DNA from: WSZY01 sp964559845
GTDB taxonomy: Bacteria; Pseudomonadota; Zetaproteobacteria; Mariprofundales; Mariprofundaceae
Assembly (NCBI GenBank): GCA_964559845.1
Contig: CAZLJF010000014.1
Location: forward strand, 1-45,797
Direction of reading: 5' to 3'
Length of the DNA stretch: 45,797 bases
Below the pieces are notes generated by a model, which was not told where the DNA came from, did not search any database, and saw only the letters and a list, made by a program, of their open reading frames with translations. This document shows, one piece after another, positions 16,562-25,379 of the stretch; the first letter of the stretch is position 1, and every line of letters begins with the position of its first letter. The position numbers and the translations under genes are program-made.

Positions 16562-16583
16562 GTCGATAGTGACTCCCGCCTTC

Positions 16584-16628
16584 ACATGAAAACGGGCGCG
16601 ATGTTGCAGCCTGATCCCGTTTTCATGT
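16584..16628. terminator. Bidirectional terminator-like inverted repeat between convergent genes
   Basis: A perfect 13-bp inverted repeat (ACATGAAAACGGG at 16584-16596 and its complement at 16616-16628, with a 19-base loop) lies between the convergent arsC and plsC genes. No long T-run follows either arm, so intrinsic termination is uncertain. Confidence 0.45.
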
Positions 16629-16670
16629 TCATCCCGACAACCGGCTGAATGGAAAGGATTACTCGAATTA

Positions 16671-16700
16671 TCTGTGTTAATCTGCGTTCATCCGCGTCTA
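16671..16700. repeat. Three degenerate 10-bp tandem units
   Basis: The sequence reads as TCTGTGTTAA, TCTGCGTTCA, TCCGCGTCTA, three imperfect 10-bp units in a row in the plsC 3' intergenic region. The phrase resembles intergenic sequences seen in many unrelated bacteria. A related-looking phrase occurs at 36640-36668. Confidence 0.4.
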
Positions 16701-16731
16701 ACTTATTCTTTGTGCTTAATGGCTAAAGCCC

Positions 16732-17448
16732 CTAGCCGCCCAGTTCGCGGGTGGCTGATTCAATATCCTGCTTTAACCTTTCCAGCAATTCATTGCGTTT
16801 GGTGTCAGCAACGTCATCCGCCGGAATCAGTGGTAGAAAACGGAATGTGACCGTACCCGGCTTTTTGATGAAGCCGCGTTTTGGCCAGTGTGCTCCGGCA
16901 TTATGTGCCATCGGCAGAATGGCTGTCCCGGCCTTCTGTGCCAGCACGATGCCGCCGGGTTGATAGTTTCCGGTTGTGCCGACAGCCGAGCGGGTTCCTT
17001 CCGGGAAAATCACCACCCAGCGGTCATTTTCCAGAAACCCTGAGCCCTGCTGAATTACCTGTTTAATGGCTTCTCGCGGGTTGCCTCGGCGGATGGCGAT
17101 GGCGCCCAGTGCAGCCAGCGCCCAGCCAAAGAACGGGATGGAGAAGAGTTCACGTTTCAGTATCCATACATAGGGCGGAACCAGAGCAGGCATGGCAATA
17201 GTCTCCATAGCCGACTGGTGTTTGGCCATAACCACGCAGGGCTTGTCGGGAAAATGTTCTTGGCCTTCAATCTCAACACGGATGCCGCAGATGATGCGCG
17301 CCAGCCACAGCACGGTTTTTGACCAGGCTTTGGCCCAGAACCATGAGGCATGAAAGCCGAATGGCCGGAACAGCAAAATCAGGAGAGAGCAGAACGGGGT
17401 CAGTACGAAGAAGCAGAGGTTAAACAGGGCTGAGCGAATCAACAGCAT
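16732..17448 (-). CDS. plsC: 1-acyl-sn-glycerol-3-phosphate acyltransferase (PlsC family)
   Basis: This enzyme acylates lysophosphatidic acid to phosphatidic acid at the inner membrane. The 238-residue protein has an N-terminal membrane helix (about residues 10-30), the acceptor motif KHQSAMET (HX4D type with Glu for Asp, a variant common in this subgroup), and the FPEGTRS substrate motif. A conserved proline-containing segment (AILPMAHNAG) follows. The start codon follows the gmhB stop with no gap, so both are co-transcribed. Confidence 0.88.
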   Translation of the reverse strand: MLLIRSALFNLCFFVLTPFCSLLILLFRPFGFHASWFWAKAWSKTVLWLARIICGIRVEIEGQEHFPDKPCVVMAKHQSAMETIAMPALVPPYVWILKRELFSIPFFGWALAALGAIAIRRGNPREAIKQVIQQGSGFLENDRWVVIFPEGTRSAVGTTGNYQPGGIVLAQKAGTAILPMAHNAGAHWPKRGFIKKPGTVTFRFLPLIPADDVADTKRNELLERLKQDIESATRELGG

Positions 17449-18009
17449 CTACTTGCCTTCCTTGAGCAGTACATCAACGGCAGCGGAAAGATCAGGACAG
17501 GTTTTAATATCCGGATTGATAGCCAGCGCTTTCTGCAAAATCACTTCGGCATTACCATAACCCGACTGCACCAGCATGGAGTCTACGCCTGCGGCATGAG
17601 CCGCTTCGATATCACGGGTGGAGTCGCCAATCATGATGGCATCATCCGCTTTCAGATTCAGCGCAGCCAGCGCCTCAAAGATCAGTCCGGGAAGCGGTTT
17701 GCGACAGTCGCATCCGTCATCCGGGCTGTGCGGACAATAGGCTGCATGTGACAGTATGCCACCGGCCTCTTCAATGGCTAACAGCATCTTGGCATGAATG
17801 GCATGGAAGAGCTCCTCATTCATCATGCCACGGCCAAGGCCCGACTGATTGCTGCAGATAGCAACGGCAATGCCTGCCTTTGTCAGCCTGGCAATCGCTT
17901 CAAGACTTCCGGGGATCGGCTCCCACTGTTCAGGGGTAAGAATGTAATCGGGCGAATCGAAGTTGATCACACCATCACGATCAAGAAGTACTGCTTTGGG
18001 TAAACTCAT
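17449..18009 (-). CDS. gmhB: D-glycero-D-manno-heptose-1,7-bisphosphate 7-phosphatase GmhB
   Basis: This HAD-superfamily phosphatase acts in ADP-heptose synthesis for the lipopolysaccharide core. Motifs are LDRDGVIN (nucleophile Asp, about residues 9-16), SNQSG (motif II Ser) and KPLPG (motif III Lys). The zinc-binding insertion CPHSPDDGCDCRKP and the MIGDSTRDIEAA metal motif follow. The 186-residue length is typical. Its presence supports a Gram-negative with heptose-containing LPS. Confidence 0.92.
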   Translation of the reverse strand: MSLPKAVLLDRDGVINFDSPDYILTPEQWEPIPGSLEAIARLTKAGIAVAICSNQSGLGRGMMNEELFHAIHAKMLLAIEEAGGILSHAAYCPHSPDDGCDCRKPLPGLIFEALAALNLKADDAIMIGDSTRDIEAAHAAGVDSMLVQSGYGNAEVILQKALAINPDIKTCPDLSAAVDVLLKEGK

Positions 18010-18317
18010 CCCGAAAAGGTACGATTAGTCAAAGCCAAAGGGAAGCAGATTAGGATAGTTTTATGCTTCACTTTGAACTTATTGATTTTTAGCCGGGCTA
18101 TAGCCTGCTTTGCCAATTATATCGCACTGAGCTGATTAAGGGTACTGTCTGTAAGCCGGACATGACTGCTCAGGATTCCGTGTTGGCGAGAATATCGGCC
18201 CTGATCAATTGCCGCTTTTTGTACGCGTGGCGTTCTGAACCTGTACCATGATCAAAAAGCACTGCCCCGGTAAACACTATTGGAAAGGCATAATTACAGA
18301 AAATTAAATAAAGGCGT
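18010..18317. other. Intergenic region without recognisable features
   Basis: About 310 bases lie between the start of gmhB and the terminator of the PuuD-like gene. I find no frame with homology, no tRNA and no clear riboswitch. It presumably contains the gmhB promoter. A Shine-Dalgarno-like purine run lies near 18002-18015 on the minus strand. Confidence 0.4.
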
Positions 18318-18362
18318 AAAAACCAAAAGAGCGGCCCTTGCCTGAACAAGTAGCCGCTCTTT
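18318..18362 (-). terminator. Rho-independent terminator of the PuuD-like gene
   Basis: On the minus strand a 10-bp perfect stem (AAAGAGCGGC and GCCGCTCTTT) is followed by TGGTTTTT. It begins 23 bases after the stop codon of the gene at 18385-18966. Confidence 0.85.
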
Positions 18363-18384
18363 AATGGCCGGTTATAAAGCCAGA

Positions 18385-18966
18385 TCAGTTGAATACCGGG
18401 AAGTGTGCGCTTGATGCCATGAAAAACAGCATCGGAATCGACAGCAGTGTGTTGGTGCGAGACGCAATCAGTGCCTTCTTGCCGGCTGCTGCCTTTGCAT
18501 CTGCATCGGCTTCAACCATGCCGATCACCTTCTTCTGGTTTGGCCAGATGATGAACCATACGTTGAACCACATGATAATGCCGAATGCTGCGCCGATACG
18601 GATATCCCAGCCGGCGCCTGCACCCAGATTCATGAACAGCAACAGACCGAAAATCAGAGTGAACATTGCACCCCAGCGGAACCACCACAGTGCACGGCGG
18701 ACAATACTGCCCTCTTTAAAGAGGTCCGCCTTGGTTTCAGCGGTCACGCCGCCCAGTGATGGCACCTGAACGAAGTTAAAGTAGTAGAGCAGGCCGATCC
18801 AGGTAATGCCTGCAAGGATATGGCCGTAGCGTGCAAGGCCGAACGGATCGAGGCCGTCATAGACGCCGCCGCCTGCAATCGTAGTCTTGATGCCGATGGC
18901 AACGAGAACAAGGGTCAGAATAACGCCGGCAGCGATGGTCCAGCGATGATCTGTAAATATTTTCAT
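18385..18966 (-). CDS. PuuD-like (urate oxidase N-terminal domain family) membrane protein
   Basis: This 193-residue protein has four to five membrane helices and matches the membrane domain of PuuD-type proteins: RYGHILAGITWIGLLYYFNFVQVPSL, WWFRWGAMFTLIFGL and MWFNVWFIIWPNQKKVIG. In PuuD this domain is joined to a cytochrome c and supports urate hydroxylation. Here it stands alone and no purine genes are near, so urate is unlikely to be the substrate. Conserved histidines and tryptophans suggest a haem or redox role (inference). The gene is monocistronic, with AAGGAGAC before its ATG and its own terminator. Confidence 0.7.
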   Translation of the reverse strand: MKIFTDHRWTIAAGVILTLVLVAIGIKTTIAGGGVYDGLDPFGLARYGHILAGITWIGLLYYFNFVQVPSLGGVTAETKADLFKEGSIVRRALWWFRWGAMFTLIFGLLLFMNLGAGAGWDIRIGAAFGIIMWFNVWFIIWPNQKKVIGMVEADADAKAAAGKKALIASRTNTLLSIPMLFFMASSAHFPVFN

Positions 18967-19090
18967 AATGGTCTCCTTTGGGGCGAGTCATCCAGGGCCC
19001 CATTCACATATTGGGCGTGTATAATACCCGATTATTCCGCTTGGGTATAGTTAAAAAAATATGGTATCCCTGTATTGCCCCCCGGGCATG

Positions 19091-19117
19091 AAAAAGCCCG
19101 CCTGGGAAAGGCGGGCT
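19091..19117 (-). terminator. Rho-independent terminator of the small protein gene
   Basis: An 8-bp GC-rich stem (AGCCCGCC and GGCGGGCT on the plus strand, 7-base loop) is followed on the minus strand by a T-run. It lies 19 bases after the stop of the 57-residue gene. Confidence 0.85.
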
Positions 19118-19135
19118 GTTGGACATGAAAACAGG

Positions 19136-19309
19136 CTACTTTTCCGTTGAGCTGACCCGCTCTTCCTCAATCTTGCCGGCTTCCACCTCAGCGATGATAT
19201 TCTGGTAATGTTCATTTACAGGACAGCCACAGCTGTGCTGGGTGGATGCATGCAGGCGTGCCTGTTCAATATGCCACTGTGCGACTTTCAGGTGTTGATC
19301 TACATTCAT
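19136..19309 (-). CDS. Small hypothetical protein (57 residues)
   Basis: I do not recognise this protein. The ATG at 19309 is chosen because AAGGA lies about nine bases upstream and the longer frame to 19387 starts with unlikely sequence. It is mostly helical and charged, with a central CGCPVNEHYQNII segment containing two cysteines and nearby histidines, which could bind metal. It is followed by a strong terminator, which supports it being a real transcribed gene. It is transcribed divergently from the diheme cytochrome gene. Confidence 0.6.
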   Translation of the reverse strand: MNVDQHLKVAQWHIEQARLHASTQHSCGCPVNEHYQNIIAEVEAGKIEEERVSSTEK

Positions 19310-19473
19310 GTTACATATCCTTTTAGATGCATTTGGCGGACAGAATGTCCGCCGCATGAAATCTAGCAGTGCCTTGATGAAAAACAAAACTACAGCGCAC
19401 GTGGATTTCAGGCTATGGACTTATAATATAGATGCCGATTAGGGTATAACGATTCAATTATTGAGAGGTGTGA

Positions 19474-19779
19474 ATGTCTGCTTCAGAGAATGATTCCGAG
19501 AGCAGCCCCGGAAGCAAGGGCTGGAAACCCGGAAAGCGCGATGCTTTCTTTCTGGCATTTGTTGCGGCAGTTATTGTGCTGCTTGTGCTTGGCACAGGAG
19601 AGCGGACAACCAGGCCAACGCCAAACGATGCAACCCACCGGCAGGCCGCATCGCGTGCTGCCTGTATGGAGTGCCATAATGCCGATGGCGTTCGCCCGCA
19701 ACCAGCACGGCATACCAGAGAAGACCAGTGTTTCCAGTGCCATTTGCAGCCTGAGAACTGGATTGGAGCCGATAAGTGA
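19474..19779 (+). CDS. Membrane-anchored diheme cytochrome c
   Basis: This 101-residue protein has a charged N-terminus, one membrane helix (about residues 25-42) and a periplasmic tail. The tail carries two c-type haem motifs, CMECH and CFQCH (about 64-68 and 86-90), and further histidines that could act as axial ligands. It resembles small NapB/NrfB-type or multihaem fragments. The last four bases overlap the GTG start of NAD kinase. Its electron-transfer partner is unknown. Confidence 0.82.
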   Translation: MSASENDSESSPGSKGWKPGKRDAFFLAFVAAVIVLLVLGTGERTTRPTPNDATHRQAASRAACMECHNADGVRPQPARHTREDQCFQCHLQPENWIGADK

Positions 19780-20648
19780 ATCAACCGGGCATGAAACGTA
19801 TTGGCATCACGGCCAAGCCGCAGGATGCAAGGGCTGAAGCACTGGCGTTAGAACTTTGTGGCTGGCTGAAAAAGCGCAACTGCACAGTTTTTACCGATGA
19901 ACAGATGACTGGCGCCTGTACGTGTCATGTTCTGCCGCTGGAGCAGATGGCGGAAGCGGTCGATCTGATGATCGTGCTGGGCGGTGACGGCACGCTGCTG
20001 ACCGCCGGCCGCAGGTTCATTGGCCATGATACGCCGATTCTCGGTATCAATCTCGGCCGGCTTGGTTTCCTGACCGATACGCCGATCGGCAACATGTTTG
20101 ATGTGGTGGCTGAAGTATTGGCCGGTCATACGAAGACCCGGCGCCATTTTGGCCTGAAAGCTGAAAGCTGGCGGGGTGATGAGCGGTTGAACTCCGGTTA
20201 TGCCATGAATGATGTGGTACTGCAGCGCAGTGAACATCCCAGAATGATCGAATTCGAGTTGAGCGTGCGCGATCAGCTTGTCTTTCGCCTAAGGGCGGAT
20301 GGACTGGTGCTGGCAACGCCTGCCGGCTCAACAGCCTATGCACTCTCGGCGGGCGGCCCGATTGTGCATCCGGAAGTAGATGCGATCTGTGTGGCGCCGA
20401 TCTGCCCCCACATTCTCTCCAACCGCCCGATTGTGGTTCCGGCAAATGACAGCATTGAACTTAAACTGATTGAAAGCCCGGCGGTGGCGGCACTGAATCT
20501 GGATGGTCAGGAGCATATGGAGTTTCAGGCAGGCGACAGGGTATGCGTTGAAAAAGCGGGCTATATCACGCTGGTCTATCTGCCGGAGCGCCATTACTAC
20601 AACACGCTGCGAACCAAGCTTCATTGGGCCGGGCACGACGCAGGCTGA
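19776..20648 (+). CDS. nadK: NAD kinase
   Basis: This enzyme phosphorylates NAD to NADP. The 290-residue protein has the VLGGDGTLLTAGR motif (GGDGT, about residues 67-79), GINLGRLGFLTD, the NDVVLQR (NE/D) motif and LATPAGSTAYALSAGGP. The GTG start at 19776 overlaps the cytochrome stop; an ATG five codons later is also possible. recN begins 7 bases after the stop, an arrangement also found in other proteobacteria. Confidence 0.94.
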   Translation: MNQPGMKRIGITAKPQDARAEALALELCGWLKKRNCTVFTDEQMTGACTCHVLPLEQMAEAVDLMIVLGGDGTLLTAGRRFIGHDTPILGINLGRLGFLTDTPIGNMFDVVAEVLAGHTKTRRHFGLKAESWRGDERLNSGYAMNDVVLQRSEHPRMIEFELSVRDQLVFRLRADGLVLATPAGSTAYALSAGGPIVHPEVDAICVAPICPHILSNRPIVVPANDSIELKLIESPAVAALNLDGQEHMEFQAGDRVCVEKAGYITLVYLPERHYYNTLRTKLHWAGHDAG

Positions 20649-20655
20649 TATCTTC

Positions 20656-22326
20656 ATGCTGACAGAACTCAGGGTTCGACAATTTGCACTGATTGATGAG
20701 GTCTCGTTGCAGTTCTCTTCCGGCATGACTGTGTTTACCGGAGAGACCGGTGCGGGCAAGTCGATTCTGGTCGATGCGCTCGGTGCCGTGTTTGGCGCAA
20801 GGGCCAACAGCGATTGGGTTCGTCATGGCGCTGAAAAGGCCGAAATCTCGGCCGTGGTTGAATCAGGTGACGAGCGGCTCATCGCGCTGCTGGCGGAACA
20901 GGATATTGATGTTGATGAGCAGCTTTTTCTCAGACGGCTGATTACAGCCGATGGCCGTTCCAGAGCCTATGTGAATGGTACCCCGACACCTGTCAAACTT
21001 CTGCAGCAGATCGGCGAAATTTGTCTGGATCTGCATGGCCAGCACGAACACCAGGCGCTGCTGCAGCCGGAGTTTCAACGGCAGATCATTGATGCACGGC
21101 TTCCGAAGGGGGTGTCGGAAAAGGTGGTGAAGGCCTATGAAACGCTGAAAAGTGCAGAACAAGCATTGAATGCGTTGCAACAGAATCAGCATGACACCCG
21201 GCAGCAGGAGGCCTGGATGCGAAGCGAATTGCAGCGGCTGCAGGCGCTGGAAATCGAAGAGGGTATAGTCGATCAACTCACCGAACAGGTGGAAGCAGGC
21301 CGCCATGCCGCACAGATTCAACAGGCAGCGGCAGAGGCGCTGGCTCTGCTTGATAATGACGATACCGGTGTGCGTATACTGCTGGCACGTGCAACCCATG
21401 CTGTCGAGCATCTGTCGGAATATCATGAATCGTTGCGCGAAGCCCATGCACTCATGGCACAGATGGATGCGCTGGCAGGTGAAGTCGAGCCGTTGCTGCG
21501 TCAGGTTCTGGATGCCACCTTCAACGAGGCCGAGCTACAGGCGGCCGAAGAGCGGCTGATGGATCTGCATGAAGCAATGCGCCGGCATGCAACCGATGAG
21601 GCAGGCCTGATAGGAATGATGGCCTCGTGGCAAGAGAAGCTGTCGCACCTGGATACGGCACAGTGGGATGAGGAGAAGTTGCGGCAACAGCATGATGCGG
21701 CGGAAGCGGCATTCAGGGAGTGTGCACAAGCTATCAGCACCGAACGAAGCAAAGCGGGCAAGAAGCTGGCCGGGGAACTGAGACCATTTCTGGACCGTCT
21801 CGGTCTTGCCGGCATGCAGATAGAGGTTGAAGTCTGCCCGCAGGAGGAGCGGTCTGCATGGAGCCCATCCGGGTGGGACAGGCTGCAGTTTATCGCATCA
21901 AGCAATCCGGGCGAACCGTTCAAACCTTTGGCATCCATTGCATCCGGTGGTGAGCTCTCCCGCTTTGTGCTGGCGCTGAAGGGTTGTGGCGCCCTGGTGC
22001 ATGCACCTCAGATTGCCGTGTTTGATGAAGTGGATGTCGGCATTGGCGGTGAAACCGCCTGGTGCGTCGGCGAGTTACTGGCAGCGATGAGCCGGGAGCG
22101 GCAGTTGCTGGTGGTCTCGCATCTGCCGCAGGTGGCAGCATGTGCGGATCATCAAATCTGCATCCGCAAAAGCCAGGAGAACGGACGCACCTTGACCCGG
22201 CTGGAGCAGGTGGCAGCAGATCAGCGCCAGCATGAAATTGCGCGCATGCTCGGCGGGGCAAATGAAGAAAGCCTGAAACATGCCGAAACCATGTTGGCCC
22301 GTGGCGCTGCAATGGGTGTGAGTTAG
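20656..22326 (+). CDS. recN: DNA repair protein RecN
   Basis: This SMC-like ATPase acts in double-strand break repair. The 556-residue protein has Walker A GETGAGKSILVDAL at about residues 29-42, a long coiled-coil centre (about 150-370) and the C-terminal ABC signature SGGELSRFVLALK. It also has Walker B FDEVDVGIGG and VSHLPQVAACADHQ. The ATG at 20656 is the family start (MLTELRVRQFALIDEV). The stop TAG overlaps the GTG of the next gene by one base. Confidence 0.95.
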   Translation: MLTELRVRQFALIDEVSLQFSSGMTVFTGETGAGKSILVDALGAVFGARANSDWVRHGAEKAEISAVVESGDERLIALLAEQDIDVDEQLFLRRLITADGRSRAYVNGTPTPVKLLQQIGEICLDLHGQHEHQALLQPEFQRQIIDARLPKGVSEKVVKAYETLKSAEQALNALQQNQHDTRQQEAWMRSELQRLQALEIEEGIVDQLTEQVEAGRHAAQIQQAAAEALALLDNDDTGVRILLARATHAVEHLSEYHESLREAHALMAQMDALAGEVEPLLRQVLDATFNEAELQAAEERLMDLHEAMRRHATDEAGLIGMMASWQEKLSHLDTAQWDEEKLRQQHDAAEAAFRECAQAISTERSKAGKKLAGELRPFLDRLGLAGMQIEVEVCPQEERSAWSPSGWDRLQFIASSNPGEPFKPLASIASGGELSRFVLALKGCGALVHAPQIAVFDEVDVGIGGETAWCVGELLAAMSRERQLLVVSHLPQVAACADHQICIRKSQENGRTLTRLEQVAADQRQHEIARMLGGANEESLKHAETMLARGAAMGVS

Positions 22327-22841
22327 TGCCGCATCGTATTCAGGTACGAATGGCCGAAGCCGATGATGTGGAAGCCATGTACACACTTTTGCAGTCCTAT
22401 GCTGAAAAGAAAATTGTCCTGCCACGCAGCCATGATGATCTTTACCAACATTTGCAGGAATTTGTTGTTGCCGAATTTGATGGTGAACTGGTGGGTATGG
22501 CAGCATTGCATGTCTATCAGGCAAATCTGGCGGAAATTCGATCGCTGGTGGTCAGTGATTCACATCAGGGCATGGGTATTGGCCGGCTATTGGTTGAAGG
22601 TTGTGAAAAGGTTGCGACAGAACTCGGTCTGGAGAAACTCTTTGCACTGACCTATGTGGAAAACTTTTTCGGGCAATTGGGTTATGCTGCCGTTCAGAAA
22701 GAGACTTTACCGCACAAGATCTGGACGGTGTGCATCCATTGTGAAAAGTTTTCCAATTGTGATGAGGTCGCGGTGGAAAAGGTGTTGCCACGAAGTAAAT
22801 CCGAGCATGTTGCGATCATCGAGATCGAGCAGATGGAATAG
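22326..22841 (+). CDS. argA: Short-form N-acetylglutamate synthase (GNAT acetyltransferase, ArgA-like)
   Basis: This 171-residue single-GNAT-domain protein resembles the short ArgA enzymes that lack the kinase-like domain of E. coli ArgA. Landmarks are LPRSHDDLYQHL, AEIRSLVVSDSHQGMGIGRLLVEGC (acetyl-CoA binding), the ENFFGQLGYAAVQKETLPHK segment and CIHCEKFSNCDEVAVEK. It would make N-acetylglutamate, the first step of arginine synthesis. It starts at GTG overlapping the recN stop. Other acetyltransferase functions are possible but the LPHK and CDE motifs fit ArgA well. Confidence 0.82.
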   Translation: MPHRIQVRMAEADDVEAMYTLLQSYAEKKIVLPRSHDDLYQHLQEFVVAEFDGELVGMAALHVYQANLAEIRSLVVSDSHQGMGIGRLLVEGCEKVATELGLEKLFALTYVENFFGQLGYAAVQKETLPHKIWTVCIHCEKFSNCDEVAVEKVLPRSKSEHVAIIEIEQME

Positions 22842-23046
22842 GCCGGAATCGGTCATTTTCTGTGTATATCGATCTGCATGAGGGGCCAAAGTGGAATGAG
22901 AGTCCCTCCCGATGCTTTTTGCTGCTGTATTAAACGATAGTGACTATTTATTCCTTTCTCCTCGGCCTCTTATAAAACATCCTGGATTCAATTCATTGCC
23001 ATCAGCACGATAAGCCTTTAATTTAAAGGGTTTTAGCGTACTTTTC

Positions 23047-23075
23047 TTGACACATCAGGACGCTGAACCTATCGT
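23047..23075 (+). promoter_or_regulatory. Candidate sigma-70 promoter for ilvBN
   Basis: TTGACA (23047-23052) is followed after 17 bases by TATCGT (23070-23075), placing transcription start about 30 bases before the ilvB ATG. The -10 is imperfect. The 274-bp region before ilvB holds a possible 33-codon Leu-rich frame at 22911-23012, but no convincing attenuator follows it. Confidence 0.4.
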
Positions 23076-23114
23076 CCCGAGGCTCTGAATTCCCGTGAGA
23101 GATAGCTAAACACC

Positions 23115-24815
23115 ATGAAAATGACCGGCGCTGAAATTTTTGTTGAATGCCTGAAACGTGAAAATGTGGATACCATCTTTGGCTATCCCGGTGGCGCGGT
23201 TCTTTACATCTATGATGCAATTTTCAAACAGAGCCATATCAAACATTATCTTGTTCGCCATGAGCAGGGTGCACTGCATGCCGCCAATGGCTATGCCCGT
23301 GTTTCCGGCAAATGCGGCGTAGCACTGGTCACCTCCGGTCCGGGCGCAACCAATGCTGTAACCGGGCTTGCCGACTCTTATGCCGATTCGATTCCCACGG
23401 TCTGTTTCTCCGGTCAGGTGCCATCCGGCCTGATTGGCAACGATGCTTTTCAGGAAGCCGATATTGTCGGTATCACCCGCTCCGCTACCAAACACAACTT
23501 TCTGGTGAAACGGGTTGAAGATCTGGCGTTGATTATCCGTCAGGCATTCCATATTGCGACGACGGGAAGGCCCGGCCCGGTACTGGTTGATATCCCTAAA
23601 GATATCAGCAGTGACGAATGTGAGTTTATCTGGCCTGAAACAGTGGATATGCGCTCATATCAGCCGGTTACTCACGGGCATCCGGGCCAGATTAAGAAAG
23701 CAGTTAAGTCGATGCTGACAGCAAAGCGCCCGGTGCTTTACACCGGTGGCGGTATCATAAGTGCAGCAGGAAGCGCCTCATTGTTAAGGGAGCTTTCCCA
23801 TACACTGAATGCGCCTGTAACCAACACCCTGATGGGGCTGGGCGGTATTCCCCATGATGATGACCATTTTATTGGCATGCTGGGCATGCATGGCACCTAC
23901 GAAGCCAACATGGCAGTATCCCATTGCGACCTGTTGGTTGCGATCGGCGCCCGTTTTGATGATCGTGTCACCGGCAGGCTTGATGCCTTTGCACCGGATG
24001 CCAGGGTGATCCACATCGACGTTGATCCGTCATCCATCTCCAAGAATATCTATGCACACCTTCCCATTGTCGGTGATGTCGGTGTTGTATTGCGGCAATT
24101 GCTTGAAGAGATCGCACGCAGGAACGGCAAGCCTGATGAAGAGGCGCTGAAGCTCTGGTGGGAGCAGATTAATGAATGGCGAGCCAAGGATTCGCTGGGC
24201 TTTGAGCAGGCTGAAGATGGTCCGATCAAACCTCAGACCGTGATCCGCAAAGTGCATGAAAAGACTTCCGGCAATGCCATTGTTGCCACCGATGTAGGAC
24301 AACACCAGATGTGGGCAGCCCAGCATTACGGCTTTAACCGGCCAAACCGCTGGCTGACATCCGGCGGCCTGGGAACGATGGGCTACGGTCTGCCGGCAGG
24401 TATTGGCGCACAGGTTGCCAAGCCTGATGAGAAGGTCGTGATCTTTACCGGCGACTCATCCATTCAGATGTGCAGCCAGGAGTTCTCCATGGCATTCCAG
24501 TATAACCTGCCTGTGGTTGTTGTAATTCTGAACAATGGTTACATGGGTATGGTTCGCCAGTGGCAGGAGATGTTCTACGAGTCCCGCTACTCGCAATCCT
24601 ATTTCGATTCGCTGCCTGATTTTGTCAAGCTGGCGGAAGCGTATGGCGGCATCGGTATTCGTGTGGACAGGCTGGATGAACTGGATGCAGCTCTGGATCG
24701 GGCAATGAATATCGATGACCGCTTTGTCATTCTCGATGTGGCCGTTTCCAAGGAGGAGAATGTATTCCCCATGGTGCCTGCCGGTGCGGCGCTGAATGAG
24801 ATGGTGTTGTCATGA
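23115..24815 (+). CDS. ilvB: Acetolactate synthase large (catalytic) subunit
   Basis: This thiamine-diphosphate enzyme makes acetolactate or acetohydroxybutyrate for branched-chain amino acids. The 566-residue protein has the three domains of the family. The N-terminal domain has VDTIFGYPGGAVLYIYDA and the catalytic Glu in RHEQGALHAANGYAR. The central FAD-binding domain includes IGARFDDRVTGRL. The C-terminal ThDP domain has GDSSIQMCSQEFSMA and NNGYMGMVRQWQ. The last four bases overlap the small-subunit start (ATGA). Confidence 0.95.
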   Translation: MKMTGAEIFVECLKRENVDTIFGYPGGAVLYIYDAIFKQSHIKHYLVRHEQGALHAANGYARVSGKCGVALVTSGPGATNAVTGLADSYADSIPTVCFSGQVPSGLIGNDAFQEADIVGITRSATKHNFLVKRVEDLALIIRQAFHIATTGRPGPVLVDIPKDISSDECEFIWPETVDMRSYQPVTHGHPGQIKKAVKSMLTAKRPVLYTGGGIISAAGSASLLRELSHTLNAPVTNTLMGLGGIPHDDDHFIGMLGMHGTYEANMAVSHCDLLVAIGARFDDRVTGRLDAFAPDARVIHIDVDPSSISKNIYAHLPIVGDVGVVLRQLLEEIARRNGKPDEEALKLWWEQINEWRAKDSLGFEQAEDGPIKPQTVIRKVHEKTSGNAIVATDVGQHQMWAAQHYGFNRPNRWLTSGGLGTMGYGLPAGIGAQVAKPDEKVVIFTGDSSIQMCSQEFSMAFQYNLPVVVVILNNGYMGMVRQWQEMFYESRYSQSYFDSLPDFVKLAEAYGGIGIRVDRLDELDAALDRAMNIDDRFVILDVAVSKEENVFPMVPAGAALNEMVLS

Positions 24816-25306
24816 GGCATACGATTACGATCCTGGTTGAAAATGAGTTTGGCGTATTGACCCGTGTTGCCGGGCTGTTTTCAGCACGCGGCTACAATAT
24901 CGAAAGCCTGAACGTTGCGCCCACGATGGATGAAACAGTCAGCCGCATGACGCTTGTGACCCGTGGCGACGAGCGTGTCATTGAGCAGATCAAAAAGCAG
25001 CTGAACAAGCTGGTGCCTGTCATCAAGGTAGAAGACATCTCCCATCTGGTGCATATGGAGCGCGAGATGCTGCTGGTTAAGGTGGCGACCCATGCGGATA
25101 ACCGCTCCGAGGTAGTGAAGCTTGCAGAAGAGGTGCGTGCCAAGATTGTCGATAACGTCGAAATCAGTTATTTGACACTGGAGTTGACCGGAGCAGCCGA
25201 GAAACTGGATGATTTTCTCAGGCAGCTTAAACCTTATGGCATTATTGAGGTTACCCGAACAGGTTCGGTTGGCATGCGCCGTGGCGTCAAGGGATTTGTT
25301 GTTTAG
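24812..25306 (+). CDS. ilvN: Acetolactate synthase small (regulatory) subunit
   Basis: This 164-residue ACT-domain protein gives valine feedback regulation to the large subunit. Landmarks are TITILVENEFGVLTRVAGLFSARGYNIESL at the N-terminus and the LLVKVATHADNRSEV segment. ELTGAAEKLDDFLRQLKPYGIIEVTRTG is at the C-terminus. The length corresponds to the IlvH/IlvN type with a full C-terminal domain. ilvC and leuA are not adjacent; leuA lies at 41948-43492. Confidence 0.94.
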   Translation: MRHTITILVENEFGVLTRVAGLFSARGYNIESLNVAPTMDETVSRMTLVTRGDERVIEQIKKQLNKLVPVIKVEDISHLVHMEREMLLVKVATHADNRSEVVKLAEEVRAKIVDNVEISYLTLELTGAAEKLDDFLRQLKPYGIIEVTRTGSVGMRRGVKGFVV

Positions 25307-25379
25307 GGAAGTGCTGATTTATTTCCGATTTGATGGGATAACCGAACCATTCCATTGATAGTAGCTCTCTCTTGACGCT

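Noticed and set aside
22911..23012. Possible Leu-rich leader peptide before ilvBN
   Set aside because: A 33-codon frame with six scattered Leu codons exists, but there is no run of regulatory codons. The only following hairpin is AT-rich and weak, and the best promoter lies downstream of the frame.
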